DNA from: Endomychus coccineus
Lineage: Eukaryota; Arthropoda; Insecta; Coleoptera; Endomychidae
Assembly (NCBI GenBank): GCA_958510875.1
Contig: OY294068.1
Coordinates: forward strand, 12,811,282-12,875,281
Reading direction: 5' to 3'
DNA: 64,000 nucleotides
Shown: piece after piece, positions 33,300 to 45,429 of the stretch
Position numbering within the stretch: position 1 is the stretch's first letter
How the letters are laid out: each line of letters starts with the position of its first letter
Translations under genes and position numbers: made by a program
Notes under the pieces: generated by a model
Seen by the model: only the letters and a program-made list of their open reading frames with translations
The model's database searches: none
What the model was told of the DNA's origin: nothing

Positions 33300-34735
33300 G
33301 ATATGTCGAAATCGGGAACTTTTCAAACGTTTTGCTCAAACGTTTTTTAGCTTTTTATTGCATCTATAAACGAGTTTTATTGCAAATTTAGAAAGAAAAC
33401 AATGCAATTTATTGATTACTGACGGATGGAACGGCGTGATATTTGTCACAAATCGATTACGAGGACCGGTTAAGGTCTCAAGTAACTAGTCACATAGAGC
33501 TTCCTTTGATAAGAACAGAAAGGATGAGCGTATGTTGATCATTGTAGCCAATTGAATATTAATTGCTTTTAAGGCTAGATAGGGGGTTGTTTCCAAACTT
33601 ATAATCATTATATTTTTCGTGTTGTACGTGCTAATTTTTTCAAAATTCAATAATTATCTTAATGAATTTCGTGGTACCAAAATCGGACGACAGAATACCA
33701 TGTGACGAATGTCGCACAGACAATTTAATGGGGCTATTTCATAATTGATTGGTGTACGTGAATTCGCTGGAATATATCTACTAGTTTGGTAGCTGAAAGG
33801 TCCTCAGTACTTTCATATTTGATACGGGTGATTACTTCGTACTTATTAGTGTTGTAGTGCACAGTTGTGAACTCTTTAAGTGTAATAATGAGAACTGTGA
33901 CAATTCAGATCTGTGAACTTAATACTGGATGTCACAAGCTGTGTCGATAAGTATTTTATCACTTAGAACAGTTTTTTTATCGAGTTAAACAGCTCTCATT
34001 CTCTCTCCGATACTCGGACATAACAAATATGGCAACAAAATCCCACATTTCATTTTTTCATTTTCTAAATTTACTATTTTATTCTCACTGTCCAGTTTTA
34101 TTTGCAAATTGAATTGCTGGACATGCTAGTGGCTTCCACTGAAGGGGATACATTAATCATTACATAAACGGCGGAAAATAAAACGGCATTCGGTGTGCTC
34201 TACTGTCATAATGAAGAATGATGATACATTATTGATCTATCCAGAGAAATCCTCCGACAAGTCAAATGTTTTGTTTCGAGCGAAGCCTTTATTTTTTGGA
34301 AATTTATGAAAAATGCTAACTTAATTTCCAATATTATTTTCGATAAATGCTGATGTAAGCATTTCTTGGAAAGGCGCATTATTACTTATGTGTTTCTGAT
34401 CATTTTCATCAAGGTCAAAGATGACTTCATGAATTTTGAAGAATAGATCAAATTTATACATCAAATATAGTTAGACATAGCGACAAGTCATTAAGATCAA
34501 ATAAAAAGACTGGAAAACTGAAACTTGTTAGTGAGTTTGAGAATGTTTTCCTCGAAGCATAAAACATTTTGTAGTAATGTAAGTCCGACGTGGGAACAAA
34601 GTGTCGTACCGGCAGGGAGAAACTGGTGATATTCAGCGACCTTAAACAAAAGTAACAACAAAAATGATCATCCAAAAATAGAAAAAACTTGTAAGCATAA
34701 AACTATAAGAAGTATCTCCCGTGGTAACACCACGA
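33300..34735. other. unassigned spacer
   Basis: Nothing recognised. The minus-strand frame at 34454-34675 lacks motifs. Confidence 0.4.
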
Positions 34736-34739
34736 TTAG

Positions 34740-35295
34740 TGGCTCTGTCAAAAAGGATGCCCACTGTGTGTAGTACTCTCACTCACCCTCTGGAATATAT
34801 TGGTCAATGGTGAACTGAGGATAGTAGCCAACCTAGGATGTCTCGTGATTAGGTATGCCAATGACATACTCATAACAGTGAGAGGAAAATTTTTGAACCC
34901 TCTGAAGAGCCTTTATTGTATTATGTAAATGGTGTAGTGACAAAGGGCTGAACATTAATCCTAAGGAAACGGAACTTGCAGTACTCACTAGGGAGTACAA
35001 AGCATTATTCACCAGAGGACTGACTTCAACTGGTCAGGTCATTAATATCAGTGACCAAGTCAAATACCTAGGAATGACGCTAGACAAGAAATTTTATGAA
35101 AACAATAATTAGAACAACAGTGCCATGAATTCTAGTTCTACAGAAGGGACATTGCCCACAATTGGGGCCCCAAATATCATGATGTAGATTTCCTATGCCA
35201 TACTTAAGCTCAGGGTGGCATATGCCATGGTAGTGTGGTGGAATCCCAAGCAGAGCTATGACTGCTTCTGAGGCCACTTGAAGCTCAAGTGAGGG
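34740..35295 (+). mobile_element. I-type retrotransposon RT fragment
   Basis: Plus-strand RT blocks: VLSPTLWNILVNGELR near 34770, LGCLVIRYANDILITVRGKF near 34835-34895 (catalytic YADD changed to YAND), WCSDKGLNINPKETELAV near 34930-34985, QVKYLGMTLDKKFYE near 35055-35098, then, after decay, LRVAYAMVVWWNPK near 35210-35255. This order matches the I/R1-type RT and connection region. RNase H is absent here; the family's 3' ends are at 6.8, 16.1, 39.1 and 63.1 kb. Confidence 0.8.
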
Positions 35296-35299
35296 TGCA

Positions 35300-36150
35300 C
35301 CATTACACCTGACTGTGACTTTGTCGCTTAATATCGAGTTTTATCTTGGATACATCAGATAAATGGTTGACAGAGTATCCTCCGATACAATGACTATCAA
35401 CGCTGGTGTTCCACAGGGGTCTGTCCTGCCACCAACTTCGTTTCTGCTCCATATAAACGATCAAGAGGGGCAAGACAGAGACAGGTTGACGCAATAAATG
35501 GAGATCTGTCAAAGATTTTGAAATGGGGATCTGATGATCTAGTAGATCTTGATGCAGCCAAAACTCAAGCTTGTATCTTCTTCAGAAAGGTGAATTCTAC
35601 AATCCCTAATATAATGATGTCAGGTACAAATATTTCTATGGAGTCTTCCATATCCATGTTCGGGATTACCCTCTCAGGGACGATCATGTGAGGTCCATTG
35701 TGAAAACCGCTTCACATAAACTTGATTTTATATTCCGTGGCAATAACTACTTTATATATCAACAGCTCCTCATAATCTGCAAAGCACAGATTCGACCTGT
35801 CCTGGAGTACTTTTTACATGTTTGGAATTTGGCTACTAAACATACGCTGAAGCTATTTGATTCTATTCGGAAGAGAGCTTTTCACCTGATTGATGATGTC
35901 ACACTTACGAGTTCATTGACCTCTCTAGAACATCGTTAAAAAGTGGAAGATCCTTTTCTTGTCTATAGATATTTCCATGGTGGGTGATGTTGTGTTGTTC
36001 CACCACGAGATATTTCAGATAGGCAGACTAGACGAGCTCAAACTAGTCACCCCTTCATTGTTACCGCTGGCCTAAACAATGCTCTTTGAACATTATAGGT
36101 TTCCCTCTCGTGTAGTCAAAGTAGATTAAAAAAAAATTAAAAAAAATAGT
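35300..36150 (+). mobile_element. Jockey-type retrotransposon 3' part with A-rich tail
   Basis: Sister of 12286-13190. Blocks: SSDTMTINAGVPQGSVL near 35370-35430, a deletion removing the FADD box, NGDLSKILKWGSDDLV near 35500, SMESSISMFGITLSG near 35635-35680, VRSIVKTASHKLDFIFRGNN (35688 onward), LLIICKAQIRPVLEYF, LKLFDSIRKRAFHLID and SLTSLEHR near 35935. Then a short UTR and an A-rich tail at 36126-36148. 5' truncated and stop-containing. Confidence 0.85.
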
Positions 36151-36315
36151 TGTAACAAGAGCTGTACATGTCGACAGAACTGTGAACGGTAGAAGGTATC
36201 CAGCCTTTACTATCAATTAGTGGAAAAACACTTCCCATTTATTCAATGAGGAAGGATGTCACCAGTTACATTTTCGTAAAGGAGTTTCGTATAATGATAA
36301 AGTCTTTCTAGTCTA

Positions 36316-36445
36316 AATCGAACAGTGACGTCACAAACTTATAGTTCCAGGCAGCTGTTCCTCTCTTCTCATAGAGTTCATCAGTGGAATGAGCAAGTTG
36401 ACAACGTTAATGAGAGATCTCTGGTGGTGGTAGTCATAACCGGCC
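36316..36445. repeat. MITE family P1, one arm
   Basis: gtgacgtcacaaacttatag, then ttcc, gcagctgttcc and tcttctcatagag, ending in gagagatctctg and cataacc. It matches the left arm of the palindromic element at 60714-60970. Only one arm is preserved. Confidence 0.6.
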
Positions 36446-36449
36446 TACA

Positions 36450-37735
36450 AAGTGGTAAAAAGTTCAGAATATCTCACACAATTCATGAAAAGATGTTCCC
36501 TATGAAATCGAGCAATGTTCATTTCCTTCTTATTCTCTAATAAATATCGTATAAGCATACCTGTGGTACATTAGTAGATAGATTAAACCCTTGAAGATAT
36601 ACAATTGTGATAAGAAAGTGACAATACAATTGTATACCAAAATATATAGTTATATGCAAACAATAGCTTAAGTTTATATAATTAGAGGACTCAACGTGAG
36701 TTGGAATCAGGGTTCGAATAATTATATCATCACCCAATGAGAGGAAACCTGCACAAAATGGAATATAACTGTACAATAGAGATTTTCATGAAAGCAATAC
36801 GGCAAAGGAACCGAAACTGGCAAACATGTACTGTCCAAATGCATTAAATGATAAGAGATGAACAATATTCGGGTAACCTAGGCTATTTCCCCAAGAATAC
36901 GTAACACCCAACCTATGAGAAACCTGTACAAACCTATACAGGGAACTGGAGCAACAAAGTGAACGAAGTAAACTATTCAACTGGAATACACAAAAAAGTG
37001 ACTAGTGACTGCTGAATGGGCCAACAATCAAGGGAAAAAAAGTATATAAAGATGCAAATGTCTCATATTAGGACAGTTCAATTATAAGAGATGATCATCA
37101 TCATCAAGCTTATAATATTGTCCAGATGGAGGTAACGTTACACAAATACTTCATAAACTGTTGCTGGTTTTCTAAACTATGTCTCTAGTTGAAATTACGC
37201 TTGTTGGCATTACATTCGAACAATACAATCAGCAAAGAATTTCAGCCATTGTTAAATAGTCGTTAAACTATAATCGTAAAACTGTATTACTGTTCGCAAG
37301 GCTATTATTTGCTACTCTCATAGAATATATTGACATTAAAGCACATTAGAGAGTAATAACATATTAATATGACATTAGAGAAAGAGTAATAGATAAATGC
37401 GGCACAAGAAAGCTGTACAAATAGGTAATGTGAAGAATTCTACGTTACCAGCATCCCATCGCCTAAAGCGCCTCGTTACAGCTTAGCTATATGGTTTTGT
37501 TCTCAATAATGACATTCTTTGTAACCGCCTAGAGATGTTCTTTAAAACCAATTATGAATGAATACTCATGCATTTGAAAATCATAGATAAGCGAAAAGAA
37601 TGAAACAAGTGTGACTGATTTTCCAATCAGTTTGATTTAACTGAATTCTTTTCTCATAGTTTCTAGACATTTGGTTGTTGAGATGGCAATGATACTGTCA
37701 CTTAATAGAACTTACTTCATCGAGTTATTAATAAG
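36450..37735. other. unassigned spacer
   Basis: Nothing recognised. Minus-strand frames at 36537-36980 lack motifs. Confidence 0.4.
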
Positions 37736-37741
37736 GTTCAT

Positions 37742-37990
37742 CTAAATTGGGCACCAGATGATTTTTTGGTACCGTTTCTGATAATGTAGAACACTTGAGA
37801 TGAAAACAGTGAGCTGATTAGTATCTGAATCACTTTTATAACTTAGTACTTCACCTAATGATATAAATTGGCGTGAATAATTATGCAGAAAGAATATTAA
37901 TAGTCTAAGAATCAAGCCCTGCAGCACACCCGTGTTGAAATTCATTCCTGAACTGAATTCATGATCATGATTCACTTAGTTAAGTAATGC
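37742..37990 (-). mobile_element. possible non-LTR RT fragment
   Basis: The minus-strand frame reads NFNTGVLQGLILRLLIFFLH, resembling the RT block IxxGVPQGSxLGPLLFxLY, followed by a hydrophobic stretch and KSDSDTNQL in the position of YADDTxL. The catalytic Asp pair is not conserved. No 3' end or neighbouring blocks. Confidence 0.45.
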
Positions 37991-38820
37991 AGAATGGACC
38001 TCTCAAATCCAGGTCGTGAAATTTTTGTAACTCATAAACCTTGAGGTTAAATGAATCAAATGCGAGATACCAGATACATTCATCCGGTAAATTTACAGGA
38101 TTGGTTATCGTCTCACCCGTTGATCTTTCCTCGCACGATCCTTGCTAACATTTGGATAACAAATCGAAGAATTTTTTGAACTGAACGTATTCCGATTGCA
38201 TGAGAGTGTTGCCAAACATAATCGAATTCCTCACCGAGACCGATAAATACACAATTTCATATCAGCTTCGGTCGCAATGCGTTCACATAGTCACTTAAAA
38301 ATTTTCCACATCATGTATCCGTAAAAGAATTTTGCTCCATATATAGGATTTGAATGTTTCCACCTTCCGCATAAAGTTGCCAGTTTATTGTCCCCAAGCT
38401 GTTGAAATCGATGGACTGTGTAGAAACATCAAAAACGCAAATAAAGCGCTGCTGAGCTTGAGGAATGAACAATATAGAAGATAATAAAATTCAACATCAA
38501 AACTGAATTCATCACGGTGAGGCTGGAATTTAGAATAACATTGAACGGCATCACCATGAGATACATTTTCCTCAAACGATTCACAATTTATGAAATTTTG
38601 ATCAAAAGTGAATATTGTTCGAAACTGGAGAAGCAGTGATCAATTGATCAAGTGACTTCACTCACTTTTGTTAGCAAAATAGCTTTCGGGCACTGCTGTT
38701 GGTCAAATGTAGTAAATGATTGTAGGAACAGAAAATATATTAGAAACTATTTAGAAACCGGTAATGAAAAACATTATTTTATACTCTACGTTTCATTGAA
38801 ATTTTATCCAAATGATCTAC
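37991..38820. other. unassigned spacer
   Basis: Nothing I can support. Some minus-strand stretches near 38050-38300 faintly resemble RT C-termini but are in the wrong order relative to 37742-37990. Confidence 0.35.
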
Positions 38821-38839
38821 AACTCTATGTTTTATACTG

Positions 38840-39060
38840 ACACCTGCTGTCATAAAAAACCAATACAATTGACTTCACATGAATCTTAAGATGAGAATTT
38901 CGGGCACTTATGCGGTTCAAATGTATAGGTATGTGACACATACTTATATTCAGCATTGTCATTATGGTTGACTAAAATATTATAATTTCATTTGAAAAAT
39001 TGAAGATAGCAACGGCACAATAGTCATAACAGTCGGTTACGCACACACGCACAAACAACA
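38840..39060. repeat. dispersed repeat family R1, partial copy
   Basis: tgacttcacatgaatcttaa, then gatgagaatttcgggcactt (38869-38910), matches 47409-47450 and 56697-56740. The end, cggttacgcacacacgcac, matches the end of the 56.9 kb copy. Confidence 0.65.
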
Positions 39061-39074
39061 AACAACTCATACAC

Positions 39075-39330
39075 ATCATCATCACCATCAATTATTGAGA
39101 GGAGGAGTGTAAGCCCTCAGATACACCTAGGCAGTTGGGCCCATTGTGCACCCCGTGGCCAGAAGTTTATTCTATTCTAGTTTGTGACCCGCCAGAAACC
39201 CAGAATATTGTTAACGCTGGCTTACATAAGTTCTTCTGGGAGCAGTTTTGCTTCGACGAAGTAACAGTGCCTGAGGGAAGTCAAAGCAGGGCATTCCAAC
39301 AGGATGTGTGAGGTAGTTCGACTACAACTG
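39075..39330 (-). mobile_element. I-type retrotransposon 3' end
   Basis: Minus-strand coding remnant SHILLECPALTSLRHCYFVE (39250-39310) and 3' UTR (gttgggcccattgtgcaccc on the plus strand) shared with 6.8 and 16.1 kb. The 3' tail is a (GATGAT)n-like run (catcatcatcaccatca on the plus strand, 39077-39094). Confidence 0.8.
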
Positions 39331-39490
39331 CTGAATAGCAGAGAATCAATGTGATTTTTAAATGAGTTCATGGAAGGTGATTCAACAGTGTCAGAGTCCA
39401 ATGCATTCCATACACCAAATACTCTATTGTAAATAAAATGTTGCCTACAGGAGGTTTTATGATTTTCATGCCTCAATTAGAAACGTTCTT
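39331..39490 (-). mobile_element. non-LTR C-terminal fragment fused to the I-type end
   Basis: On the minus strand, SCRQHFIYNRVFGVWNALDS, then MNSFKNHIDSLLF, resembles the last domain of CR1/Jockey RT proteins (WNxLP...FKxxLxxxL). It runs directly, in frame, into the I-type fragment at 39330, so two families are joined here. Confidence 0.6.
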
Positions 39491-39519
39491 ACCTTTCCCA
39501 TCTTGATATTGTTTTTCCA

Positions 39520-40475
39520 AAGATTTTGTCGATAGATATTGGTGATCCTCCACCTTGGATTATTAACAAACGGCACGTCAGTCTATACCTAACCAAAAAA
39601 ATGAAACATCAAACTCTCTCATAAAGCACTCCATGAATTTCATTTTAGAAGAGCAGCATCTAAAAGCACTAAAAATTTTCACAGACGCATCAAACGGCGA
39701 AAGATGCAGGTGCAGCATTCGTTACACCTGATAATAACTTCAAATTTAGACTACCCTCATCGACAAGCAGTTTTTCAGCCGAGCTGAATGCCATCTACAA
39801 GGCTCTTGTGTACGTCAACGCATCCAACATACCTGAAACCATAATTCTGACCGATTCTCTCAGCGCTACTCAAGCTCTACAGCATGTCTATCCCAAATCT
39901 CCAATTGAGAAGATGATCAAATCTGATTTACCACAGGCACAAGACAATTTCCGACGGATAAATTTTATTTCGATACCTTCTCATATCAGCATCACAGGTA
40001 ATGAGGAAGCAGACCAGTGCGCGCGAAGAGCCGTAGTGGATCCTCAATCGGAAGTGGAGTGTCGTAGTGTTCCAAGTGACCAAAAAAATGGTTTCAAAGA
40101 CGTGGTTTGTTCTAAATGGATTCGGGAATGGGAAAGTTCTCAATCTAAACTACGAGAAATCAAAAGTGATGTCCTCTCTTGGCATCCCCCCAATTTGGAA
40201 ACCGGCGACTTGAATCAATAGTGACTCGCCTACGCATAGGTCATACTCATATTACCCACGTTCATCTCCTGACTAACAGTGAAGCACCCTTATGCGAACA
40301 GTGCGGTGTCATTTTAACAGTGAAACATTCCTGGATAGAATGTCCTAAATATAGTACCGAACGCATAAGCCACAATATACCCAACTGCCTAAGACAACTG
40401 CTGGCAAAAAATTATTCATATGTGAATTTGTTTGACTATCTAAAATCAATTGACGTAAATGCGGGTCTACATTAA
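39520..40475 (+). mobile_element. non-LTR retrotransposon 3' part with RNase H
   Basis: Plus strand. A PPPW linker near 39555 leads to an RNase H domain: FTDAS (39675), a frameshift near 39695, DAGAAFVTP, SAELNAIYKAL (39778), ILTDSLSATQAL (39844) and HISITGNEEADQCA (39980-40020). These supply the D-E-D-D set. A second shift near 40185 leads to NRRLESIVTRLRIGHTHITH and the zinc-knuckle-like CEQCGVILTVKHSWIEC. The coding end is a stop at 40473. RT is missing. Confidence 0.85.
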
Positions 40476-41020
40476 TATTAAACATATGACCGAGATTAAC
40501 AGAAAATGTATTTTGAAGGATTCTATACGTTGTGATTGGATCACCACGCCTAAGTCTATCTTCTGCTTTAGGTATTTTAAGCAATCCCAAACGTTGCTGG
40601 TAAAACGGACGAATAGTTCCAAACGGCATTTTCGTTTGCTCTTCCTTGCACTGATTCGATTAAATTTCTATCGGGCGCAAGCAGTGGACACCACACCGAG
40701 TAACCAAATTCAATTATAGGTCACACATAAAGAAAGCATGATGCTTGCCCTGACAGATTGGAAAAACTTTGTCAAACAAAAATATAAGAAGCATTGGCTC
40801 TTTTGCACATTTCTTCAATGTGGCGCGACCCTGTGAGGTTATCAGAGATGGTGTGAAGTAACAGTGCTTAACTGCAACCCATTAAAATGGTAGGAAATAT
40901 GTGGAATGTTCGTTCGAATGTGAAGTGCAGTGCATTTGCTCGTTTTTAATGGTATCTGCCATGAATGACACCATTCGAAAATGATGTCCAAATCACGGTG
41001 AAGCGAATGGTGATGTAAAA
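40476..41020 (-). mobile_element. non-LTR RT C-terminal region, tail-to-tail with its neighbour
   Basis: Minus strand, from 41015 down: a DLD-IFEWCHSWQIPLKTSK-like block, NIPHISYHFNGLQLSTVTS near 40880, IEEMCKRANASY near 40800, PIIEFGYSVWCPLLAPDRNL near 40700, then (after shifts) YQQRLGLLKIPKAEDRLRRG and ITTYRILQNTF near 40550. This order fits the RT thumb and connection domain of a CR1/RTE-like element. Its fragment abuts the opposite-strand RNase H element at 40475. Confidence 0.78.
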
Positions 41021-41029
41021 GAGGGTTAT

Positions 41030-41870
41030 AGTGTGAATTCTTCTATAGTTTATTATGTGAGTTGTTGGCTTCTAAAAAAAATATGGAACTTACATCAGGC
41101 CGATATGAATTATCAAGTATAAGAATCTGAACGTATTTGTGCTATGGAAGTGCAGATCAATGAACTATGAAAGCTACGGAAGTAGGAAATATAAGACTAG
41201 AATTCTGTTGAGGATTCCTTCGAGTAAATACAAGAATAGACTAGCTATGAAGGAGATTGAACGAAACAAAACATAAATTTAATGGTCCGATCCACTATTT
41301 GAAGTATTTCGTTATACATCCATGTGTTTCTGAGTGGAATGAATACGAAATAATAAGATGAACAGATGGATTAGCTTTCAAGTTGTGGCGTGGGTAGCCC
41401 AGTAGGTCTTCTCAAATCAAAACTAAAGAACTAATTAACGTTTATTACGATCCGTGAAACCATCCACGACAGTTATAATTGTTTCAACGGGCTCAGCGGC
41501 ATTTCCTACATAGAGTCTTATTTTTAGAATGGGTGGCGTTCTCACTGAAAGGTAGATTGTAATCTGACAGACGTTTGAGGACTATCGTTTGTCTTAACGA
41601 TTAATTTCCGATTTGTATCATCCTTCAATTGATTATGAGCTGTACAAAACGAGAATTTTCGCTTCAATTTGTGTTTTTGAGAAAAATTCTATGGTTCCAT
41701 CTTCCGGATTTTTACTATAAGATTACATGGTGGATTTTACATTCTAATATTGAAGAATTGCTATATCAGGACAGTAAATCGTCGAATAAATACATTACAT
41801 AGCTTTAAATAATGGGGAATGAAATAGGATTGTTTGATCATTTGGAAGTTGAGTAATGTTTTTGTGTTTG
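41030..41870. other. unassigned spacer
   Basis: Nothing recognised. Confidence 0.4.
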
Positions 41871-41979
41871 TAAATTTTCAAATATTCCAGCTAGTTTAGT
41901 TACGAACCTTTATCAGCTGAATATGTAAGTTGTCTATTTCAGGAAAAGAATGATTATCGAGAAAATGATCTGTAAATGT

Positions 41980-42230
41980 GAAACCTGTTTTTGAAAGTCT
42001 GACGCATCTTTTACGTTTATTATATAAACTTGATAGAAAATGAGCCTTCTGTTTGTTCTATATAAAAGAAATCGCATTCCTGACAAGATAGCTTATAAGC
42101 TCCAGATTTATCATTTATTTTTATTTTGTCGTTATTATTGAATAATGTATGTCCTAATTTGAAATTGGCTTTAGATTCAGTAATCAAGTCAAGACGTTTT
42201 TCAGTGATTTATCCAAAATAAGTTAGACAA
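41980..42230 (-). mobile_element. Penelope-like GIY-YIG endonuclease fragment
   Basis: The minus-strand frame reads LITESKANFKLGHTLFNN, KIKINDKSGAYKLSCQEC and DFFYIEQTEGSF. This is the GIY-YIG start (SGIYKLxCxxCxxxYIGQTxRSF) with Gly changed to Glu in the second half. The preceding RT is not visible. Confidence 0.7.
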
Positions 42231-42354
42231 TCAAATTTCTTCTCTTTTGAATTTTAGTTTTTCAGTACATACTGAAGTAAATGTTGTTATATTATTTACG
42301 GTGGTTTAATTCAGACATTATTTGGGACGGAATAATCATTATATACTGCGATTT

Positions 42355-42412
42355 ATTTAATATAATATATATTAATAATATATTAATATATAATAATATA
42401 TATTGTATTCAC
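42355..42412 (+). repeat. AT-rich low-complexity repeat
   Basis: A run of (taata)-type units such as aatatatattaataatatat. Simple sequence. Confidence 0.8.
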
Positions 42413-42955
42413 TTCTTTGAAATTTGATTTTGAAAATGCTTTTAAAATCACTAATCATTCAATAATCTTTTCAATACCATTGTCAAAATGTCAAAATACC
42501 GTCTGAAGATTGTTGTATTCGAAAACATTGGAAACCTATTCAACCTGAAAACACTGTATCATCATCCTCAGTTATGACGTCGTTTCTTTCTTCTGGCGAA
42601 TTGACCTTTACAATAATTTGTCAACTCTGAGGGAAAACTAGAAATTCCAAACGCAGATTCAGCCCAACTTTCTGGCTCAGATTATTATTGATTGAAGTAG
42701 GAAGTTTCTGCTGAAAAAACTCCAAATAGTAGTATTTCCATTAGGGTATCTGTAAAATAAAATAAATCTTATCCACTATATAATAATTCCCCTATAACTC
42801 CTAAAATACAACAAAACTATTCTTATGTTGGTATCAACTATATGGGGCCACCCACCCACTACTAAAATTTCAAAATATCGTAGTGACTTATGTATCGACG
42901 TATCGTATAAAATGCATAATAATCTAAGTTTATAAAAAATAATGGAGATATATCA
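42413..42955. other. unassigned spacer
   Basis: Nothing recognised. Confidence 0.4.
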
Positions 42956-42959
42956 TCCG

Positions 42960-43150
42960 ATGAATACAAATACGAAATTTAAAAGCTGAAGTGTGGGTCT
43001 TGCCCAAAGATATACCTTGACATGAAACGGATCAAAGAACATTACCCTAGTTTCACTAATCATAAATCTGATTCAACTTTACCAGATCACTTGATTGTCA
43101 AAAACCATAACTTTAATGATAATGTCAGTTGTTACAAAATCAACAACCAA
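42960..43150 (+). mobile_element. Penelope-like endonuclease fragment, opposite strand
   Basis: Plus strand: LKCGSCPKIYLDM, then KRIKEHYPSFTNHKSDSTLP and DHLIVKNHNFND. This matches the YKLxCxxCxxxYIGxT...RxKEH...SxxAxHLxxxxH layout, with the YIG turn partly lost. It faces the fragment at 41980-42230. Confidence 0.65.
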
Positions 43151-43249
43151 TTTTGGGTATTTCCTATCAATATTTATAATTATGCAAAAACCAAATGGGG
43201 CATTCTTACTGGTTTCGTATATTGGTTTCTTGCTACAAAGTACTTTTGA

Positions 43250-44695
43250 AGAGGCGTTTAATTGATGCTAAATCTGAATATTTCTTTTTTTTATTGCACC
43301 AAAAATAGAAGTAACGCATTATTCGGAATTAACTCCATCATTAAGTCCAAATAATGTAGATAACAAGGATTGAACTTAATCAACTTTACGGAAATTAAAT
43401 TAGCGTGTAATTAACTATAATTAATCGATAAGATCTGATGTCAATGCGATGAAACTGATCAATTATCCATCTTTCTTTATGTTATGAAAGAAACAGCATG
43501 GAATTACTCATTTTAATCTCAAAAATTACCATTAATTACCGTAAAACGTGCCAAAAACTACTCTCGATATATTTAATTTTAACGATGCAATAAACATGAA
43601 ACGCCTTAGGTGTTTTTACTCGCCACACAGGCTGAATTCTTTATGGTCGACATTTGATTAACTCTGACGAGACATAAAAATTCATATTCTCGCTAATTGT
43701 TATTGCCAACAGCGATAATATTGAATACATCTCAAAGATAATTATTCATTGAAATAACATCGCAATTGCGTCGCTCTCGAAACGACCACAGAATTCAGAT
43801 AATTTAGGTTTTTGAAACTACTTCCTGTCGGTACGGATGAATAAAATGAATTTCTTGCAAAATTATTCAAAATTACATTTCATTACACGATCAATAATGT
43901 CGTGTGTTTCTTTAGATCATATTGAATTGTTATGTCGGTCAAAATTTTGGGGTATTCCATTTTTAAACAAATAACGTTTTAGAATTAATGAATACATCCA
44001 TGAATGGAGGAAAATATGCCAAATAGTCATCGTGTAATCACATAAAATTATGTGAACAAAGTTTCTCACAGCTGCTTCGACTACAGTTATAGGAGCCTAA
44101 TAGATACTCGTATAAGACTCACTTTGAAAAAAACGAATACATGCAAGACATCAAATTGAAAAGAATAAAGCATATTTCAAAAAGAACACATATTCATTGG
44201 AAATTTCATATTCACTATTTAAAAAACAAGTAAAACTGGCGAAATGTCATGTCCATGGGCCTACCGTCATCATAGAAGTGTCTAACAATGAGGTAGTATT
44301 CTTCTTTCGTCGTATCTTCTAATGACTCGAAATTATCAATAATATGACTAACTGACTAACATTAAGCAACAAAGGTACCCTGTGATTTGTCGTAGAGCTA
44401 ACCGTTCGCTGTAAAAAGACGTCTGAAAACGCGTAATTAGGAGCAACTCTGTCTGTCTCTTCCACTCTCGGAGTCTTAGTGAAACCCATGGTATATGGCT
44501 CCGAAGGATAAACCAAACGATCGAAGGCTTATGACGGAATGGAAAGGTCTCTTGCTACAACCTCCTCGATTCACTGCATTGTCATTAGGTTTTCTATAAT
44601 AGAAATGCATATCAGCCAATAACCTTGCATTTCAAATTTAGTGCACTCTTGATACTTACAGGTACATACTCATAACCTAGAATATGACGGATATC
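43250..44695. other. unassigned spacer
   Basis: Nothing recognised. Confidence 0.4.
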
Positions 44696-44699
44696 AAGG

Positions 44700-45425
44700 G
44701 TTTCTAAGGTTAAAAGTAACCTTGGAATCAAATTCGCCATCAAAAAAAGTTATACTAATGCAGTTTTATCCTAATCTATGGGATGATACACCAAATACGC
44801 AATTCTCCCATACTTATGACGATTCAGTTTTACCCGAATCCATGTGATAGATCAAATTCAAAATTTTTCCATACCATTTGAAAATTTTGCAAAACTCAAA
44901 AATTCCAAAAATTGCAAAAATTTCTGATAATCGTTGGATCTTATTGTATGTGATCTTAGGAGATTGCCAATATCAATAATGGGCAAGATATCCTCCTAGA
45001 ATATGTTTATGGAGGTCATCAATTAGAATATGACCAGAATTTAGGGTCACCAAACGCTGTAACACGACCAATCTTAGGCTAAAACTAACCCTGGAATTAA
45101 ATTTCCTATAGAACAAAATGTATAATAATGCAGTTTTAGTAGAACCGATCACATAGACCAAATTCACAATTTTTCCAACACCCCTTTGAAAATTTTGCAA
45201 AACACAAAAATTCCAAAAAATTTAGGTGATCCTTGCATGTTATTCTATGTGATCTTAGAAAATTATCGATACTAGTTTTGAGTATAATAGTCTAGTAGAA
45301 CATGTATTTATTGAGGTTATAATCTAAAAGATGGTCAGAACTCAGGGTCGCGAAATCTGTAACACGATAAATCGTTTTCTTACGTTAAAAGTAATCTTGG
45401 AATCGAATTCCTCATCAAAAACAGG
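44700..45425. repeat. satellite-like tandem repeat (~306-bp period, ~2.4 units)
   Basis: ttaaaagtaaccttggaatc (44710), ctaaaactaaccctggaatt (45079) and ttaaaagtaatcttggaatc (45385) mark three units. Internal blocks recur too: gcagtttta, aaaattttgcaaaac-caaaa (44880 and 45187) and tgtgatctta (44951, 45250). The first unit is about 60 bp longer because of an internal repeat of the gcagtttta segment. No coding capacity. Confidence 0.8.
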
Positions 45426-45429
45426 TGGC

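Noticed and set aside
38050..38300. Minus-strand RT C-terminal remnant upstream of 37742-37990
   Set aside because: Resemblance is weak, and the order of blocks on the strand is opposite to a normal RT.
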